Source: Conchocele bisecta
Taxonomy: Eukaryota > Mollusca > Bivalvia > Lucinida > Thyasiridae
Assembly: GCA_029237695.1 (NCBI GenBank)
Contig: CM055278.1
Span: 72,965,188-73,029,187 of the forward strand
Reading direction: 5' to 3'
DNA: 64,000 nucleotides
Shown in pieces: positions 22,579-32,642 of the stretch. Numbering within the stretch: the stretch's first letter is position 1; every line of letters begins with the position of its first letter. A model generated the notes under the pieces. The model did not search any database, was not told where the DNA came from, and saw only the letters and a program-made list of their open reading frames with translations. The translations under genes were made by a program, and so were the position numbers.

Positions 22579-22728
22579 AAAGTTAGATCACGGTCCGTCC
22601 GTATGTACGGGGAGATAATCTGCGAGCATTAGCGATCGTGCATGCGGACGAACGTGATCTAACTATATCACATCATTATGTCCATACATTGACCATGTGA
22701 TGTGTAAATGCAGAAACAAAACTCGAAA
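22579..22728. repeat. Dispersed repeat shared with 27755-27842
   Basis: Both contain GGGGAGATAATCTGCGAGC or GAGGAGATAATCCGCGAGC, then a CATACATTG...CATGTG module and GTGTAAATGCAGAAACAAA. Here an extra GTTAGATCACG / CGTGATCTAAC inverted pair frames the left part. Confidence 0.65.
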
Positions 22729-22854
22729 ATGTAACAAAGATGTGACAACTGTTGAAAACACCGGTGTGTTTTACCGGCATGGTTCATAACCCGTGTAATG
22801 GAAACATTGTCGTAAATCGATAATTGTACAACACTAGGTAGTGTTTATCATAAC

Positions 22855-22985
22855 AGCCTTCGTGGTCGTGTGGTTAAGGCGATAATCTATAGAGACGAGG
22901 GTCGTGGGTTCGCGCCGCGGTTGGAGCTAAACATTTTTATTTATTTATTTCTATCCCTACAAATGTGGTCGCTATGGTAAACAAC
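22855..22985 (+). mobile_element. tRNA-derived SINE
   Basis: GCCTTCGTGGTCGTGTGG followed by TTAAGGC matches a serine-type tRNA D-arm and box A. GGTCGTGGGTTCGCGCCGCG gives a paired T-arm with box B. The acceptor and anticodon stems do not pair well, so this is a SINE head and not a working tRNA. A TTTATTTATTTATTT run follows at about 22934. Confidence 0.7.
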
Positions 22986-23006
22986 TGCATGACAACGGCG
23001 TTCGGA

Positions 23007-23072
23007 GTCCGACCACTTGAAATGGGCAGACAACTCCGACCGCTTGAAATGGGCAGACAACTCCGACCGCTC
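23007..23072 (+). repeat. Short 27-bp tandem repeat
   Basis: Two to three units of CTTGAAATGGGCAGACAACT followed by CCGACCG. Confidence 0.85.
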
Positions 23073-23144
23073 GAGGTTGATGAAAAATAATTTCAGATAG
23101 CCCGTTTACATACCTTCGATAAGAAAAATACACTCGGCTATAAA

Positions 23145-23579
23145 TTAATTAGTAGTTTTTTTTTTCAATAATAATTTTTCAATATCTTTATAAGCGATAT
23201 CGTAAAAATGTACATTCGTAAACGAATCGTTGGGTTTTAATAGTTTTATATAATACGCCTTAGTTTCATATCCGATACACATTATCTGTCTTAATGTTCG
23301 TATTTGCCTCTTGTATAGTTGACATAATTGCCGGTATAATATTGGAAATGTAACGTTTTTATCGGAGCGTAATAAACTACGCTGGTATTTCATGTATTCG
23401 ATATCGCCTAGTGTTCTCATTTTATAGAATTTATATACAGGATTATAACCCCCGTATTCTTCGTAAACTTCTTCAACACAGTCATCAAAAATTTGCAATT
23501 CAAATTGTATTGTATTATCCATTTTCTCTAATAATATTGGTACTTGTTTTTTCTGTTCAATTGGACGTGAAAAAAACAT
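23145..23579 (-). CDS. Unrecognised 144-codon ORF
   Basis: From an ATG at 23579 it encodes 144 residues; the frame stays open to 23618. The product is mixed and not low-complexity, rich in Tyr, Lys, Leu and Ile, with an acidic stretch (FDDCVEEVYEEYGGYNP) followed by a basic, probably helical region (LYRQLCQLYKRQIRTLRQI) and a Lys-rich end. I see no signal peptide, membrane span or known motif and do not recognise the family. It does not lie in any repeat that recurs in the window. No promoter or splice signal was assigned. A 45-codon open stretch one frame off (23615-23752) abuts its upstream side, so this could be a broken or spliced gene from an unrecorded mobile element or virus-like sequence, or chance. 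Confidence 0.35.
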   Translation of the reverse strand: MFFSRPIEQKKQVPILLEKMDNTIQFELQIFDDCVEEVYEEYGGYNPVYKFYKMRTLGDIEYMKYQRSLLRSDKNVTFPILYRQLCQLYKRQIRTLRQIMCIGYETKAYYIKLLKPNDSFTNVHFYDIAYKDIEKLLLKKKTTN

Positions 23580-23614
23580 GATGTATTTATGACACCAATA
23601 TATACTTTCAAAAG

Positions 23615-23813
23615 TCAATTACCAATATAATTGGGACTCCCTCTTCTCAAAATTATTTTCTCCAAAAATTCATAAATTTGCTGTCGGGAGACCCAATTTT
23701 CCTCGTTAACCAATTTTTTGATTTTCGGGGGTGGTGGGGGTATTATAGAGGGTTATAAACGATACCACGGTAGGTGGTATCATTTTGACTCCCTTACTAC
23801 TACTCATTTTCAT
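23615..23813 (-). pseudogene. Possible frameshifted upstream part of the 23145-23579 ORF
   Basis: On the minus strand an ATG at 23813 opens 35 codons (MKMSSSKGVKMIPPTVVSF...), and an overlapping frame (23615-23752) reads 45 codons including IKKLVNEENWVSRQQIYEFL. That frame stops one base before the next open frame begins. C-rich and A-rich runs between the frames could hide frameshifts. This is inference from open frames only. Confidence 0.25.
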
Positions 23814-23986
23814 GAGTGGGAATTTAATATATTTGTTATGTCTTTTTTATGAAATCAGTTAGCTAGTTTAGTAAATACCATAGTAAATCAACAGGAGTGT
23901 TAGAGTGTGTGCATTGCATAAGCACATCATCATAATGTAGTGACTCCTTCAAGCTTGAACGTTGTGACATCGCTGTATTATGATTG

Positions 23987-24200
23987 TTAACCCTTAGCCT
24001 GCTGAGTGAAATGTTGTCGTCTGCTGTTTATGTTTTATTTTCGATTTTGCTCATCAAAAACATGGTTTGACAGCACTTTAGAATCATTTCCATTGGAAAT
24101 GATTCTAAAGTGCTGTCAAACTATGTTTTTATTGAGAAATAGGGCAAAAAATAAAGCAACAGCAGACGACAGTTTTCGCGATCAGCAGGCTAAGGGTTAA
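23987..24200. mobile_element. Repeat P (palindromic MITE)
   Basis: It has ends TTAACCCTTAGCCTGCTGA and CAGCAGGCTAAGGGTTAA. The centre is TTTAGAATCATTTCC / GGAAATGATTCTAAA. A second copy is at 50568. Confidence 0.85.
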
Positions 24201-24256
24201 TACACAACCAAACGCCATTTTGTGCAAATAAAACAATAGTGAATGAATGTAGAACT

Positions 24257-24680
24257 CATGCCTCCAATGGGGGATCGTAGCTAGTTATCTCCCATTGAAT
24301 TTATTTACCGAAATCCGGTCGGAATTGTATAATTTAGCGCGTGAATGCTTGTAACAAGGGTGAATGTAGCAGCAATTGTTGTGTAAAGGAATCATTCTAG
24401 TGTTTTTGCGAGTGTTGATCCAGATGATCCCATGTATCTACGTAATGTGATCAAGGACTTCATTATTTACCAGATTCATATTTTCACACTTATTCATGTT
24501 ATTGCAATCATGTAGACTCAGACCAGACTGCACATATGTACAGTCTGATCTGGGTCTACTCTGTTCGTAAAACTTTCTTTTTTTTTCAGTAAGAAATGAT
24601 CGCTGAAATACTGCATAGGACCGAATATCTATAAATATATTTGCAAAGGGAAATAACTAGCTACGATCCCTCATTGCATG
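24257..24680. mobile_element. Repeat Q (inverted-repeat element)
   Basis: Ends ATGGGGGATCGTAGCTAGTT and AACTAGCTACGATCCCTCAT mirror each other. A repeat I-like core (AGACCAGACTGC, CAGTCTGATCTGGGTCTAC) lies at 24510-24560. Confidence 0.7.
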
Positions 24681-24719
24681 TACATGACTGCTGTGTTGTT
24701 TAAATTAAGGTACATAAGT

Positions 24720-24945
24720 ATCAGTCTATCTTGTTGAACGCAAGAACCGCTGGGTTGTTTCGATTTTCACCGATATAGGTACATGTACATTGTACATACA
24801 TATCGGATTTCCTATCTTATTGCGTTCAGCGATCCTAGTATCATCATATATCTTCAATTATACCACTTTACACAGGGCCATGATGAAAACACGTTTTTAT
24901 ATTTTATAATATTTTTTTCCAAAAAAATCTTGATATGCCCCTTTA
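24720..24945. mobile_element. Repeat K, left end decayed
   Basis: It contains CGCAAGAACCGCTGGGTTG, CACTTTACACAGGGCCATGA and the right end AATCTTGATATGCCCCTTTAA. Confidence 0.75.
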
Positions 24946-24959
24946 ACATTGAACATTGA

Positions 24960-26080
24960 ATGCGTCGCAAAGCATAGCTACAGCGACCGATGTTTCACAT
25001 TCTTCGTGTTAATTGCAGAACGTATGCCCCCAAGTATAGTTAACATTGCAAATTGATGGTGTCCCAAAACATGGCGTCAACTTAGTATTGCACCAAGTGT
25101 AGGAAAATTGCAAATTGACGGTGTCCCAAAACATGGCGTAATTAATGCGGCAAGTGTAGTGAACATTGCAAATTGATAGTGTCCCAAACGATGACGATAT
25201 TATTGCGCCAAGTGTAGTGAACATTGCAAATAGGTACGTGGTGTCCCAAATCATGGCGATATTATTGCGCCAAGTATAGTGAACATTGTAAATAGGTACG
25301 TGGTGTCCCAAATCATGGCGATATTATTGCCCAAGTATAGTGAACATTGTAAACTGATGGTGCCCCAAACGATGGCGATATTATTGCACCAAGTGTAGTG
25401 AACATTGAAAATTGATGGTGTCCCAAACGATGGCGATATTAATGTGCCAAGTGTAGTGAACATTGCAAATTGATGGTGTCCCAAATCATGGCGATATTAT
25501 TGCGCCAAGTGTAGTGAACATTGTAAATTGATGATGTCCCAAACGATGGCGATATTATTGCACCAAGTGTAGTGAAAATTGCAAATAGGTGGTGTCCCAA
25601 ATCATGGCGTAATTATTGCGTCAAGTGTAGTGAACATTGCAAATTGATGGTGTCCCAAACGATGGCGATATTACTGTGCCAAGTGTAGTGAACATTGAAC
25701 ATTTCTGATGTCCCAAAACGTGACGTTAGTTTTGCGCCAAGTGTAGTGAACATTGCAAAGTGATGGTGTCCCAAAACATGGTGTAATTATTGAGCCAAAT
25801 GTAAAGAACATTGCAAATTGCTGATGTCCCAAAACATAGCACTAACAATACAGTTAACATTGCCAACTGATTGCATGGCAAAACAATAGCAACAACGCTC
25901 GATATCAGGCCAGGCGGCAGAACTTATGCCACCAAGTGTAGTTGACATGCTAACTGATTGCATCATAACACATAACAACAACGCTCGGTGTATGGGCTGA
26001 CTGCAAAGCGTAGGCCGCCAAGAATAATTAACAATGCAAATTGATTGCGTCGCAAACCATAGCAACAGTGGCCGATGGTT
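24960..26080 (+). repeat. 58-bp minisatellite
   Basis: The unit is about 58 bp: CCAAGTGTAGTGAACATTGC, AAATTGATGGTGTCCCAAAC, GATGGCGATATTATTGCG. About 13-14 units are recognisable from 25020 to 25830, with decayed units on to about 26080. Minus-strand frames with repeated GTPSICNVHYT are produced by the repeat and are not genes. Confidence 0.95.
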
Positions 26081-26274
26081 GACCTGCTATAAAAACAACA
26101 CCACTGAATACATACGCCGTATCAGCCCGGTTCTAAAATAAACTTGTTTTAATTAGGACTGTTATTATTGACGACAGTCACGGCTAATGGATATTATAAT
26201 TAAATAGTTCTCACGGCCGTTGTTGACGCGTTGCTCTCACCCGACACTCAACCAGTTTGTTTGTCTAGAATCGT

Positions 26275-26690
26275 TACACGACCGCCTGCGCTAATCTTGT
26301 CAATATTTGCCGATATATCTATTACTACATACTTGAATATAGAGCTTGAGAGCAAGCGGCTTGATTTGCTGAACCTGAGTTGTGATACATCTCAGGCACA
26401 TCCAATCAATCTCCTTGATTATGAGTTTATAAAGCCAATAAATGTTCAGATACAGTTGAACCTCTCTAAACCGGACACAGAGAAAAGTTAGTTGTGCTCA
26501 ATTTTGACAGGTTTCATTGCCATTTATCTTCGATGATAATGTCTATCCATGATCATAAAGTACACACTCGTATCTTGAAGTAGTCATCTGTCTGTTTTAC
26601 AGTGGAACATCTCTAAATCGGACAGGTGTCCGGTTTAGAGAGGTTCCACTGTACTTTGACATCTTGGAATAACTCAGGCGGCGGTATTTT
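26275..26690. mobile_element. Repeat B split by an inserted repeat A
   Basis: The left part runs from TACACGACCGCCTGCG to GTTCAGATA; the right part resumes at CTTTGACATCTTGGAATAAC and ends CAGGCGGCGG. The gap is filled exactly by the repeat A copy at 26450-26652, with TA at both junctions. Confidence 0.85.
26450..26652 (+). mobile_element. Repeat A inserted in repeat B
   Basis: It starts TACAGTTGAACCTCTCTAAA and ends GAGAGGTTCCACTGTA. The host B sequence reads on across it, so TA is the likely target, as expected for pogo/Tc1/mariner elements. Confidence 0.85.
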
Positions 26691-26798
26691 GTCGATTTGT
26701 AAATCGTTCTAATTCCCTGGGGTTGCTACACCCACCCCAAACTCTGCTCAACGGGCGATGAAGACATTTCATAGGATAAGTATTATCCAATATACAAG

Positions 26799-27013
26799 TA
26801 CAATGAAACCTCTCTAAACCGGACACCAAGAACATGTGTGATCTTATTTTTTATGAGTTTCTTGGTAATGTATCTCCGGTGATAATGCCTGTTCGTGATC
26901 GCATAGCACACATGAATGGCTCAGAATGATCAACTGCCTGATTTACAGCAAACCTCTCTAAACCGGACATCCCGTGGATCTCCCAGGTGTCCTGTTTAGA
27001 GAGGTTTCACTAT
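26799..27013 (+). mobile_element. Repeat A flanked by a 10-bp direct repeat
   Basis: It starts CAATGAAACCTCTCTAAACC and ends GAGAGGTTTCAC. TATACAAGTA occurs directly before (26791-26800) and directly after (27011-27020). Confidence 0.8.
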
Positions 27014-27095
27014 ACAAGTACATCTGTGTTCTTAAGGTTCAACAAAACTTACATTCAGTCATGTTTTACCGTGTAACGCTAAATTTCCAAACACA

Positions 27096-27282
27096 TACAC
27101 TACCGCCAACGCTAATCCTGCCAATATTGTCAATGTATTTATTTATTTCAAAATACGTCAGCTTGTTAATGAATACAGTGTTTAAAATCAAGCAGACAAG
27201 CAGGTTGCTTGATTGCGAGTTGATATTGTCAATAGATGTTCAGATACGTTGACACATTGGCAAGATAAAGGCAGGTGGTGTA
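27096..27282. mobile_element. Repeat B
   Basis: It starts TACACTACCGCC and ends GGCAGGTGGTGTA. The central hairpin is partly deleted. Confidence 0.75.
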
Positions 27283-27589
27283 TTAAACTAGTTTGTTATC
27301 GTATAGTTAATGGTAGGAATTTGCTCACCTTCCAAACCCTGTCATATGAGCACAGAAAATGTGCCGTTGGCCCGTTTTTCTTTCCATAAGTATTGGTTGC
27401 AATGCAGTCGAAATGTGTGCTTTAAATTTAAGAGGTTATGAGGCGGCTAATTTAACCTACCTAGTTCATTCTCCTACCGCACTGTGCATTAAACTTTTGG
27501 GCGTGCATTATACAGTAACTGTTCATCTCAGACTCTCAACATTTTCATTGGGCACGAGTAACCGCAAAAGGGATCATAGATTAAGCCAG

Positions 27590-27735
27590 AGTTCAGGAGC
27601 GGATTTCAGGTTAGGGGGTGTGCGAAACTTCTTAATTGAAATAGTTTACTATATGTTCGAACTACCAGAGCGCAGGAGACTGGTAGGTGGGTCCGGCGGT
27701 ATGCCCTCCGGAATATTTTTGATATATACACCCCA
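27590..27735 (+). repeat. Repeat M-related fragment
   Basis: GAGCGGATTTCAGGTTAGGG and GGTGGGTCCGGCGG recall the ends of repeat M. A longer forward reading frame crosses this segment but looks like chance. Confidence 0.5.
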
Positions 27736-27754
27736 TTTTGGGTTTTTCTCATAG

Positions 27755-27842
27755 ACCACGGTTCGTACGAGGAGATAATCCGCGAGCTTTAGCAATGTCA
27801 ATACATTGCCCATGTGCTGTGTAAATGCAGAAACAAACATGT
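27755..27842. repeat. Dispersed repeat shared with 22579-22728
   Basis: It contains GAGGAGATAATCCGCGAGC and GTGTAAATGCAGAAACAAAC. Confidence 0.65.
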
Positions 27843-28235
27843 GATAATAAACTATATAATACCCAGTTGAAACTTTATATCGATTCGATATTTCAATTGC
27901 GAAAAATGATAAATATTACGAAGACGTTACCTATAGTGTTGCCAATAGATGTCAGAAACGTTGATACTCTGGGCAAATTAACGCAAGCAGTTGTGTACAT
28001 AGACATAAATAAATGGCTTCATCTGAAAACAAATTGAGTGTCAAGTATGTGACTGATAACACATCGTCGATTCTCTGTTGCCATTGGCAACGGGCGGTAT
28101 CACACTGATAAATTTACATTCTCGCGTGATTTGTATCTTAATTGGCACAATTCATATCTTAATTGGTGCAATAAGTCATTTCTTCTTCACACAAATCTGA
28201 AGTAGATCATTTGTTTCTTTTCGTATTGCTCGTTC
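27843..28235. other. Mostly unassigned, with a faint repeat B scrap
   Basis: 27930-28000 has GATGTCAGAAACGTTGATAC, GGGCAAATTAACGCAAGC and GTTGTGTAC, a decayed right half of repeat B. The rest is unassigned. Confidence 0.5.
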
Positions 28236-28450
28236 CATGTCCGCTTGCGCTAATCTTGCCAATGTCTGTAAATGTGTTTTTACAAAATAATTGAATATTG
28301 GCTTTCAAAGTAAGCTGCTTGATTGGCTGATCCTGAGCTGTGCTACAGCTCAGGCACAGCCAATCAAACTGCTCGGTTGCGAGTTGATATTGCCAATTGA
28401 TGTTCAAGAAACATTGACATCTGGGCAAAATTAACACAGGCAGTGGTGTA
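28236..28450. mobile_element. Repeat B
   Basis: It has the start TCCGCTTGCGCTAATCTTGC, central hairpin GATCCTGAGCTGTGCTACAG and end ACACAGGCAGTGGTGTA. Confidence 0.8.
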
Positions 28451-28466
28451 CCTACACGAACTCATT

Positions 28467-28700
28467 TGTGGCTGTGACTGGAAAAAGGGGGCTTGTTGGA
28501 TTTACGACCAGTGTAGCTGGCTCATGTAGCCTGATAACGATCGCTATTGCTTGGTAGAATCATGACCTATCCTCCACGGATGAAATGGCAAGCAATGAAG
28601 ACTCTGATCAGACTGTACGGATGGCGATGAGCACATGCTGATCTGGATATACACTGGTCGCAAAACACATAAGCCCAATTTCTCCAGTCACATCCACATT
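28467..28700. mobile_element. Repeat I
   Basis: It runs from TGTGGCTGTGACTGG to TTTCTCCAGTCACATCCACA, with GACCAGTGTAG and GATCTGGATATACACTGGTC inside. Confidence 0.8.
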
Positions 28701-29041
28701 TGAAGGTCCACGGAGGATTGAACGGAAAGTACTTCTGCCCTGCAGTAGCGGGTCAGTTGTTTAGAAGAAGTTAATTAAGCTTTATCCTGCTTGTGTCGCT
28801 TATAAAAACGGGTAATTAGTGCGATTTGATCAATATTGCCTCTATATGGCGTCATTTGGCGATGAAATGGTCAGCATTAACACGGCGTGACTATTATCAA
28901 GTGTACTATTATGTTTAGTGTGTAGTGTATAGTGTTTATAGGTCACCATTCATTATGTAGGCTAGCTTGTACTATTGCGGTCCGTTTCATGAAACCTGCT
29001 ATATCCACAAAGCAAAAGCAACAATAGTATTGTAATAATGA
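28701..29041. other. Unassigned intron sequence
   Basis: No recognised feature. Confidence 0.4.
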
Positions 29042-29266
29042 TACAATGAAACCTCTCGAAACAGAACACTCGGAAAATAGTATTTTATTAATTTTGATCG
29101 ATTGCAATGTCATTTATACTTAGTCTATTGACAATGTATGTTTATGATTGCAAAGTACACCATGTGTGTTTTGGGTAGGCCATAGTCTCCAATTCAGTGG
29201 AACCTCTCTAAACCGGACACCCTGGGGAGCTCCCAGGGTGTCCGGTTTATAGAGGTTCCACTCTAT
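29042..29266 (+). mobile_element. Repeat A
   Basis: It starts TACAATGAAACCTCTCGAAA and ends with the palindrome CTCTCTAAACCGGACACC ... GTTCCACTCTA. Confidence 0.8.
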
Positions 29267-29356
29267 TAATGAAATAACATAAAGGTACTAATATATTTTA
29301 AGAATCAGCTTTCTTTTTATTTTGTGAAATTTCGATAACTATTTATTTTATTACAT

Positions 29357-29476
29357 GTACGAAATGGAATGGCGAACAGTACATATCCTGATCAGGCTGT
29401 CCGGTCGCACAGGCTGATCTGGATCTACAATGGTCGCAAAACACATAAGCCCCATTTCTTCCGCCATAACCACATA
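29357..29476. mobile_element. Repeat I, partial
   Basis: It contains ATCCTGATCAGGCTGTCCGG, GCACAGGCTGATCTGGATC and GCCCCATTTCTTCCGCC. Confidence 0.7.
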
Positions 29477-29574
29477 CATGTATATGGACTAAATTCGCAG
29501 TTTTTTAGAAAGTATCAAACGTACTTGTATAAAAGCTCATAGTTTGTCTCATATTATATAAACAAAGCACGAAT

Positions 29575-29632
29575 CAATTTTCTTTGAAATCGATGATTAT
29601 ATTTCATGAAAAATATATTTCAAAGAAAATTG
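29575..29632. repeat. Short inverted repeat
   Basis: CAATTTTCTTTGAAAT and ATTTCAAAGAAAATTG are exact mirrors around a 24- to 26-base spacer. Confidence 0.85.
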
Positions 29633-29709
29633 CAACCTAACGTTTTAACTGTGCCAAACGACCATATCAAGAAAGTTTTCAGTTTCTATGATATTTTGCA
29701 GACTCGGGC

Positions 29710-29800
29710 CTGCGATGTGTTAATGTAGCTACGCGCACGTACAGGGCCCGAACCTTCAACACGAGGAAAAGGCATCTCGGCCTCAGCCAAGTGGTACATG
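29710..29800 (-). mobile_element. Possible tRNA-like SINE head
   Basis: On the minus strand CACTTGGCTGAGGCCGAG is followed by GTTGAAGGTTCGGGCCC, a plausible box A/box B spacing. No tail was identified. Confidence 0.35.
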
Positions 29801-29900
29801 TATTTCTATATTGGTATTTGTAAAATAATTGTCCGTGTCTATCTATGGCAATACTAAATACGTTTGTCGCCAATTTGCACTTCATTAGTCCGTCTTATAA

Positions 29901-30270
29901 TGTATCAGGTAACGAGCTTTGTATTGGCCGAATATGTACTGACTGATAACATAATGTCGTATCAGGCATTGACCTGTTTTTAATATCCGGGTTATAACGA
30001 AATGAAAACTGACGTTTCATTGATCGAACGTTGTCGCATGACCGAATGACGTCCGTGTAATGACGCAACGTAAAAAATCAGCGTTATGTTCTATGAAACC
30101 TATTTTGTATTTGATCATCGGCTAGCATAAAACGTTACCTGATAAATAGAATACCAGCCTAGTGTCTGTGGACATCAAGTTAATCAGCCTCGGCTCGGAA
30201 ACGGTAGGAATTCCTCGGCGAGCCTCGGAATTCCTACGCGTTTCCTAGCCTTGCCTGATAAACTTGATAT
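29901..30270. mobile_element. Repeat H relative with adjacent hairpin module
   Basis: 29901-30150 has ends GTATCAGGTAACG and AAACGTTACCTGATAAA and inner ACCGAATGACGTCC. 30165-30270 is a separate TATCAGGC-type hairpin (CTCGGCTCGGAAACG, GGAATTCCTACGCGTTTCC). Both modules also occur at 7613-8092. Confidence 0.65.
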
Positions 30271-30501
30271 GAAAAGAAACAAACACGGTATTCTCCAAGT
30301 CTGTCGGTCATCTGACTTTGTTACATAAATGGCGACTTATTTGTACTTGAGAGTACATCTGTTTCTCCAATTGCGTGGTGTCTCCTTTGAGTATCGTCTT
30401 GAACCTCTCTATCTGTGATGACAGTATCCTTGCCTGCATATGCTAAGTTGGATATTCCATCATTCAACGCATTAATCTTGTTGTTGTCTTTTTATCTCAA
30501 G

Positions 30502-30643
30502 GCGACGACGCAATCTGGTTTTTCCATCTTAATTAACGCCTGTAATATGTCTGAGCCGCGTCCATTTAGCTGTCTATTTTTGGACACAGATGGGTCTGAT
30601 CAAGACAACTTGATGTATACAAAGGCCATTGTGAATGGACCAG
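30502..30643 (+). CDS. Candidate orphan exon, unrecognised
   Basis: A pyrimidine-rich tract ending TTTTTATCTCAAG precedes an open 142-base stretch that closes at a strong donor, CCAG|GTGAGTT. It would encode 47 residues including ACNMSEPRPFSCLFLDTDGS. The frame is also open upstream to 30415. I do not recognise the protein, and the acceptor (AAG, not CAG) is suboptimal. It is antisense to the receptor gene. Chance is quite possible. Confidence 0.2.
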
Positions 30644-30807
30644 GTGAGTTATGTCGGTGTTTCATACGAAGATTATCTAACAATAATTCTCTCATTCACG
30701 TGCTTAGGTACAAGTCCACTTGAAAAAGGCTTAGTTTCGTAGTTTTCCTATGTGCTTTTTACTGAATATTCCGGCCAAAGCTGCCTGTCTGTGGTGATTG
30801 AATGTGA

Positions 30808-31055
30808 TTTAACCCTATGAACCCGAAATCCCGCTATAGCGGTTTATGCAAAAAGTGCAGATCCAGATGAGCCGGCTCGTAACGAGCCGTCTCATCAGGA
30901 TCTGCACTTTTTGAAAGTAATTTTAATATTTTTGAGAACAAAAACACCCCCTTTTCATAAATGGACGAATCTGAAAATCATTTTGTGACCATTGGATTGG
31001 TCGGAACATTAGCATATCACAGTCCATTCCAGTTCCTTAGGGTTGAAAGTGTTAA
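30808..31055. mobile_element. Repeat S
   Basis: It has ends TTAACCCTATGAACCCG and GGTTGAAAGTGTTAA and the same central hairpin as the copy at 3307. Confidence 0.85.
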
Positions 31056-31652
31056 AATCAAATACTCAGCATCCTATTTTCAGCTGACAAAAGCAAGTAT
31101 TTGTAAAATGATGTGCTAAACTGTGATCTGGTCCATTCAGTGAGCATATTCAGATTCCACTTGTACGTATCTTCCGCTCGAAATGTGTGTTTGCGGCGCA
31201 ATTTTAACAGTCTGAAACAGAGGTTTGTAGCTCGAAAACAAAACACTCGGTACCAGTACAGACTATGATCAGTGTGGGCAGGTAGCACATGTAGAATTGA
31301 TTCACACATTATTTGTCAGTGCAAACTCTGCATGTCACATGTCTTTCTGGCGCCTTTAGTCCAGCGGCCATGACTGAATAAGTGCAGAAACTGACCACCA
31401 CATGCTAACGTTTACACATTATACATGCTCTTAGCTGTATACCAATTTGACTTGTGTGTAGCTACTTTAGTTTCTTGACATATAATGTAACAGGTGTATA
31501 CAGCAAACAGCCTCTGTGAATATATGAACAGGATATCTGAGAAAAAAACATGCGGAAGTGCTCGCTCGGCCAAGATTTGCTAAGAAGGTCTCAAATTTTG
31601 GTGGACTGGAACCTTAAATTATGCTACTGTTTCCCACCAATATATAGACGTC
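31056..31652. other. Unassigned intron sequence
   Basis: A minus-strand frame of 83 codons (31058-31309) has no recognisable features. Nothing else was seen. Confidence 0.4.
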
Positions 31653-32192
31653 ATTAAAGGGACATATCTGGATTTTTTGAAGACTTTAAAATTAAAAAAA
31701 AACAACGTTTTCATCATGGCCCTGTGTAAAGTGTTTTTTTTTATTGAAGATTTTTTACTATACTAGGACCGCTGAATTTTATTTTCAGGATTTTTGAAAA
31801 AAAGTTATTAAAATGAAAATGTGTTCATCATGGCCCTGTGTAAAGTGGTTTAATTGAAGATCTATGGCGATACTAGGACCGCTGGGTTGCTTAAATTTTT
31901 ACCGATATCGGTACATACGTATGAGATTGTCTATCTTGTAACGCAACAAGATATGAAATCCGATATTTATGAACCTGTATGTGTGAAAATAGAAACAACC
32001 CAGCGGTCCTTGTATCGTTATATATCTTCAATTAAACCACTTTACACAGGGCCGTAATGAAAACACGTTTTTATTTTTTTATAGTATTTTTCAAAGAACC
32101 TTATCATGATCAGGATTTTTGAAAAATACTATAAAAAAATAAAAACATGTTTCATCATGGCCCTGTGTAAAGTGGTTTAATTGAAGATATAT
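31653..32192. mobile_element. Repeat K, rearranged with several partial copies
   Basis: CATCATGGCCCTGTGTAAAG and GACCGCTGGGTTG or its complement occur several times in both orientations, with repeated GATTTTTGAAAAATACTAT ends. At least three partial copies are fused. Confidence 0.75.
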
Positions 32193-32288
32193 TAAATCTG
32201 AATCTGACCTATTTTCACTGTTCACCATATCAAAATGCACACCTTCATCCGTGTGTAAATTACTCGTGATGTTCCAAGGTCGGTAACC

Positions 32289-32642
32289 TACATGTATGTA
32301 TAGTTCGGATTTCTACCTGGTTCCACAAGCAAACGATTGCCTATCACATCGTTTTCACATCGTTTTCATTTTTATAATTAGAAAACGATGTTTTCGTTGG
32401 TTTGAAACCAACGAAAACATCATTTTCTAATTAACAACAACGAAAACGATGAGAAAACGACGCGTTGAAAGAAACAACAGGCGTTAAATAGTTGAACGCC
32501 GGGAATTTAAACGAAACTATCGTTTTCACGTACGAGAAAACATGCATACACTGTATCGTTGTACAAAATGATAGTTTTCAACTGCGTGTTTCATTTCTTT
32601 GCCATTGATTCTTTCAGTGAACCTTCATCAAATACTCGCTGT
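32289..32642. mobile_element. Repeat F with a long central hairpin
   Basis: It has the outer modules TTCGGATTTCTACCTGGTTC and CTTCATCAAATACTCGCTG. At 32376-32433 GAAAACGATGTTTTCGTTGG is followed closely by CCAACGAAAACATCATTTTC, giving a stem of about 27 bp. Confidence 0.75.

Noticed and set aside
22855..22927. Functional tRNA gene
   Set aside because: Boxes A and B are present but the acceptor and anticodon stems do not pair; it reads as a SINE head.
25009..26065. Several minus-strand ORFs of 77-100 codons with repeated NVHYT text
   Set aside because: Products of the 58-bp minisatellite.
27359..27754. 131-codon forward ORF
   Set aside because: Runs through a repeat M-related fragment, composition shifts along it, and no domain is recognisable.
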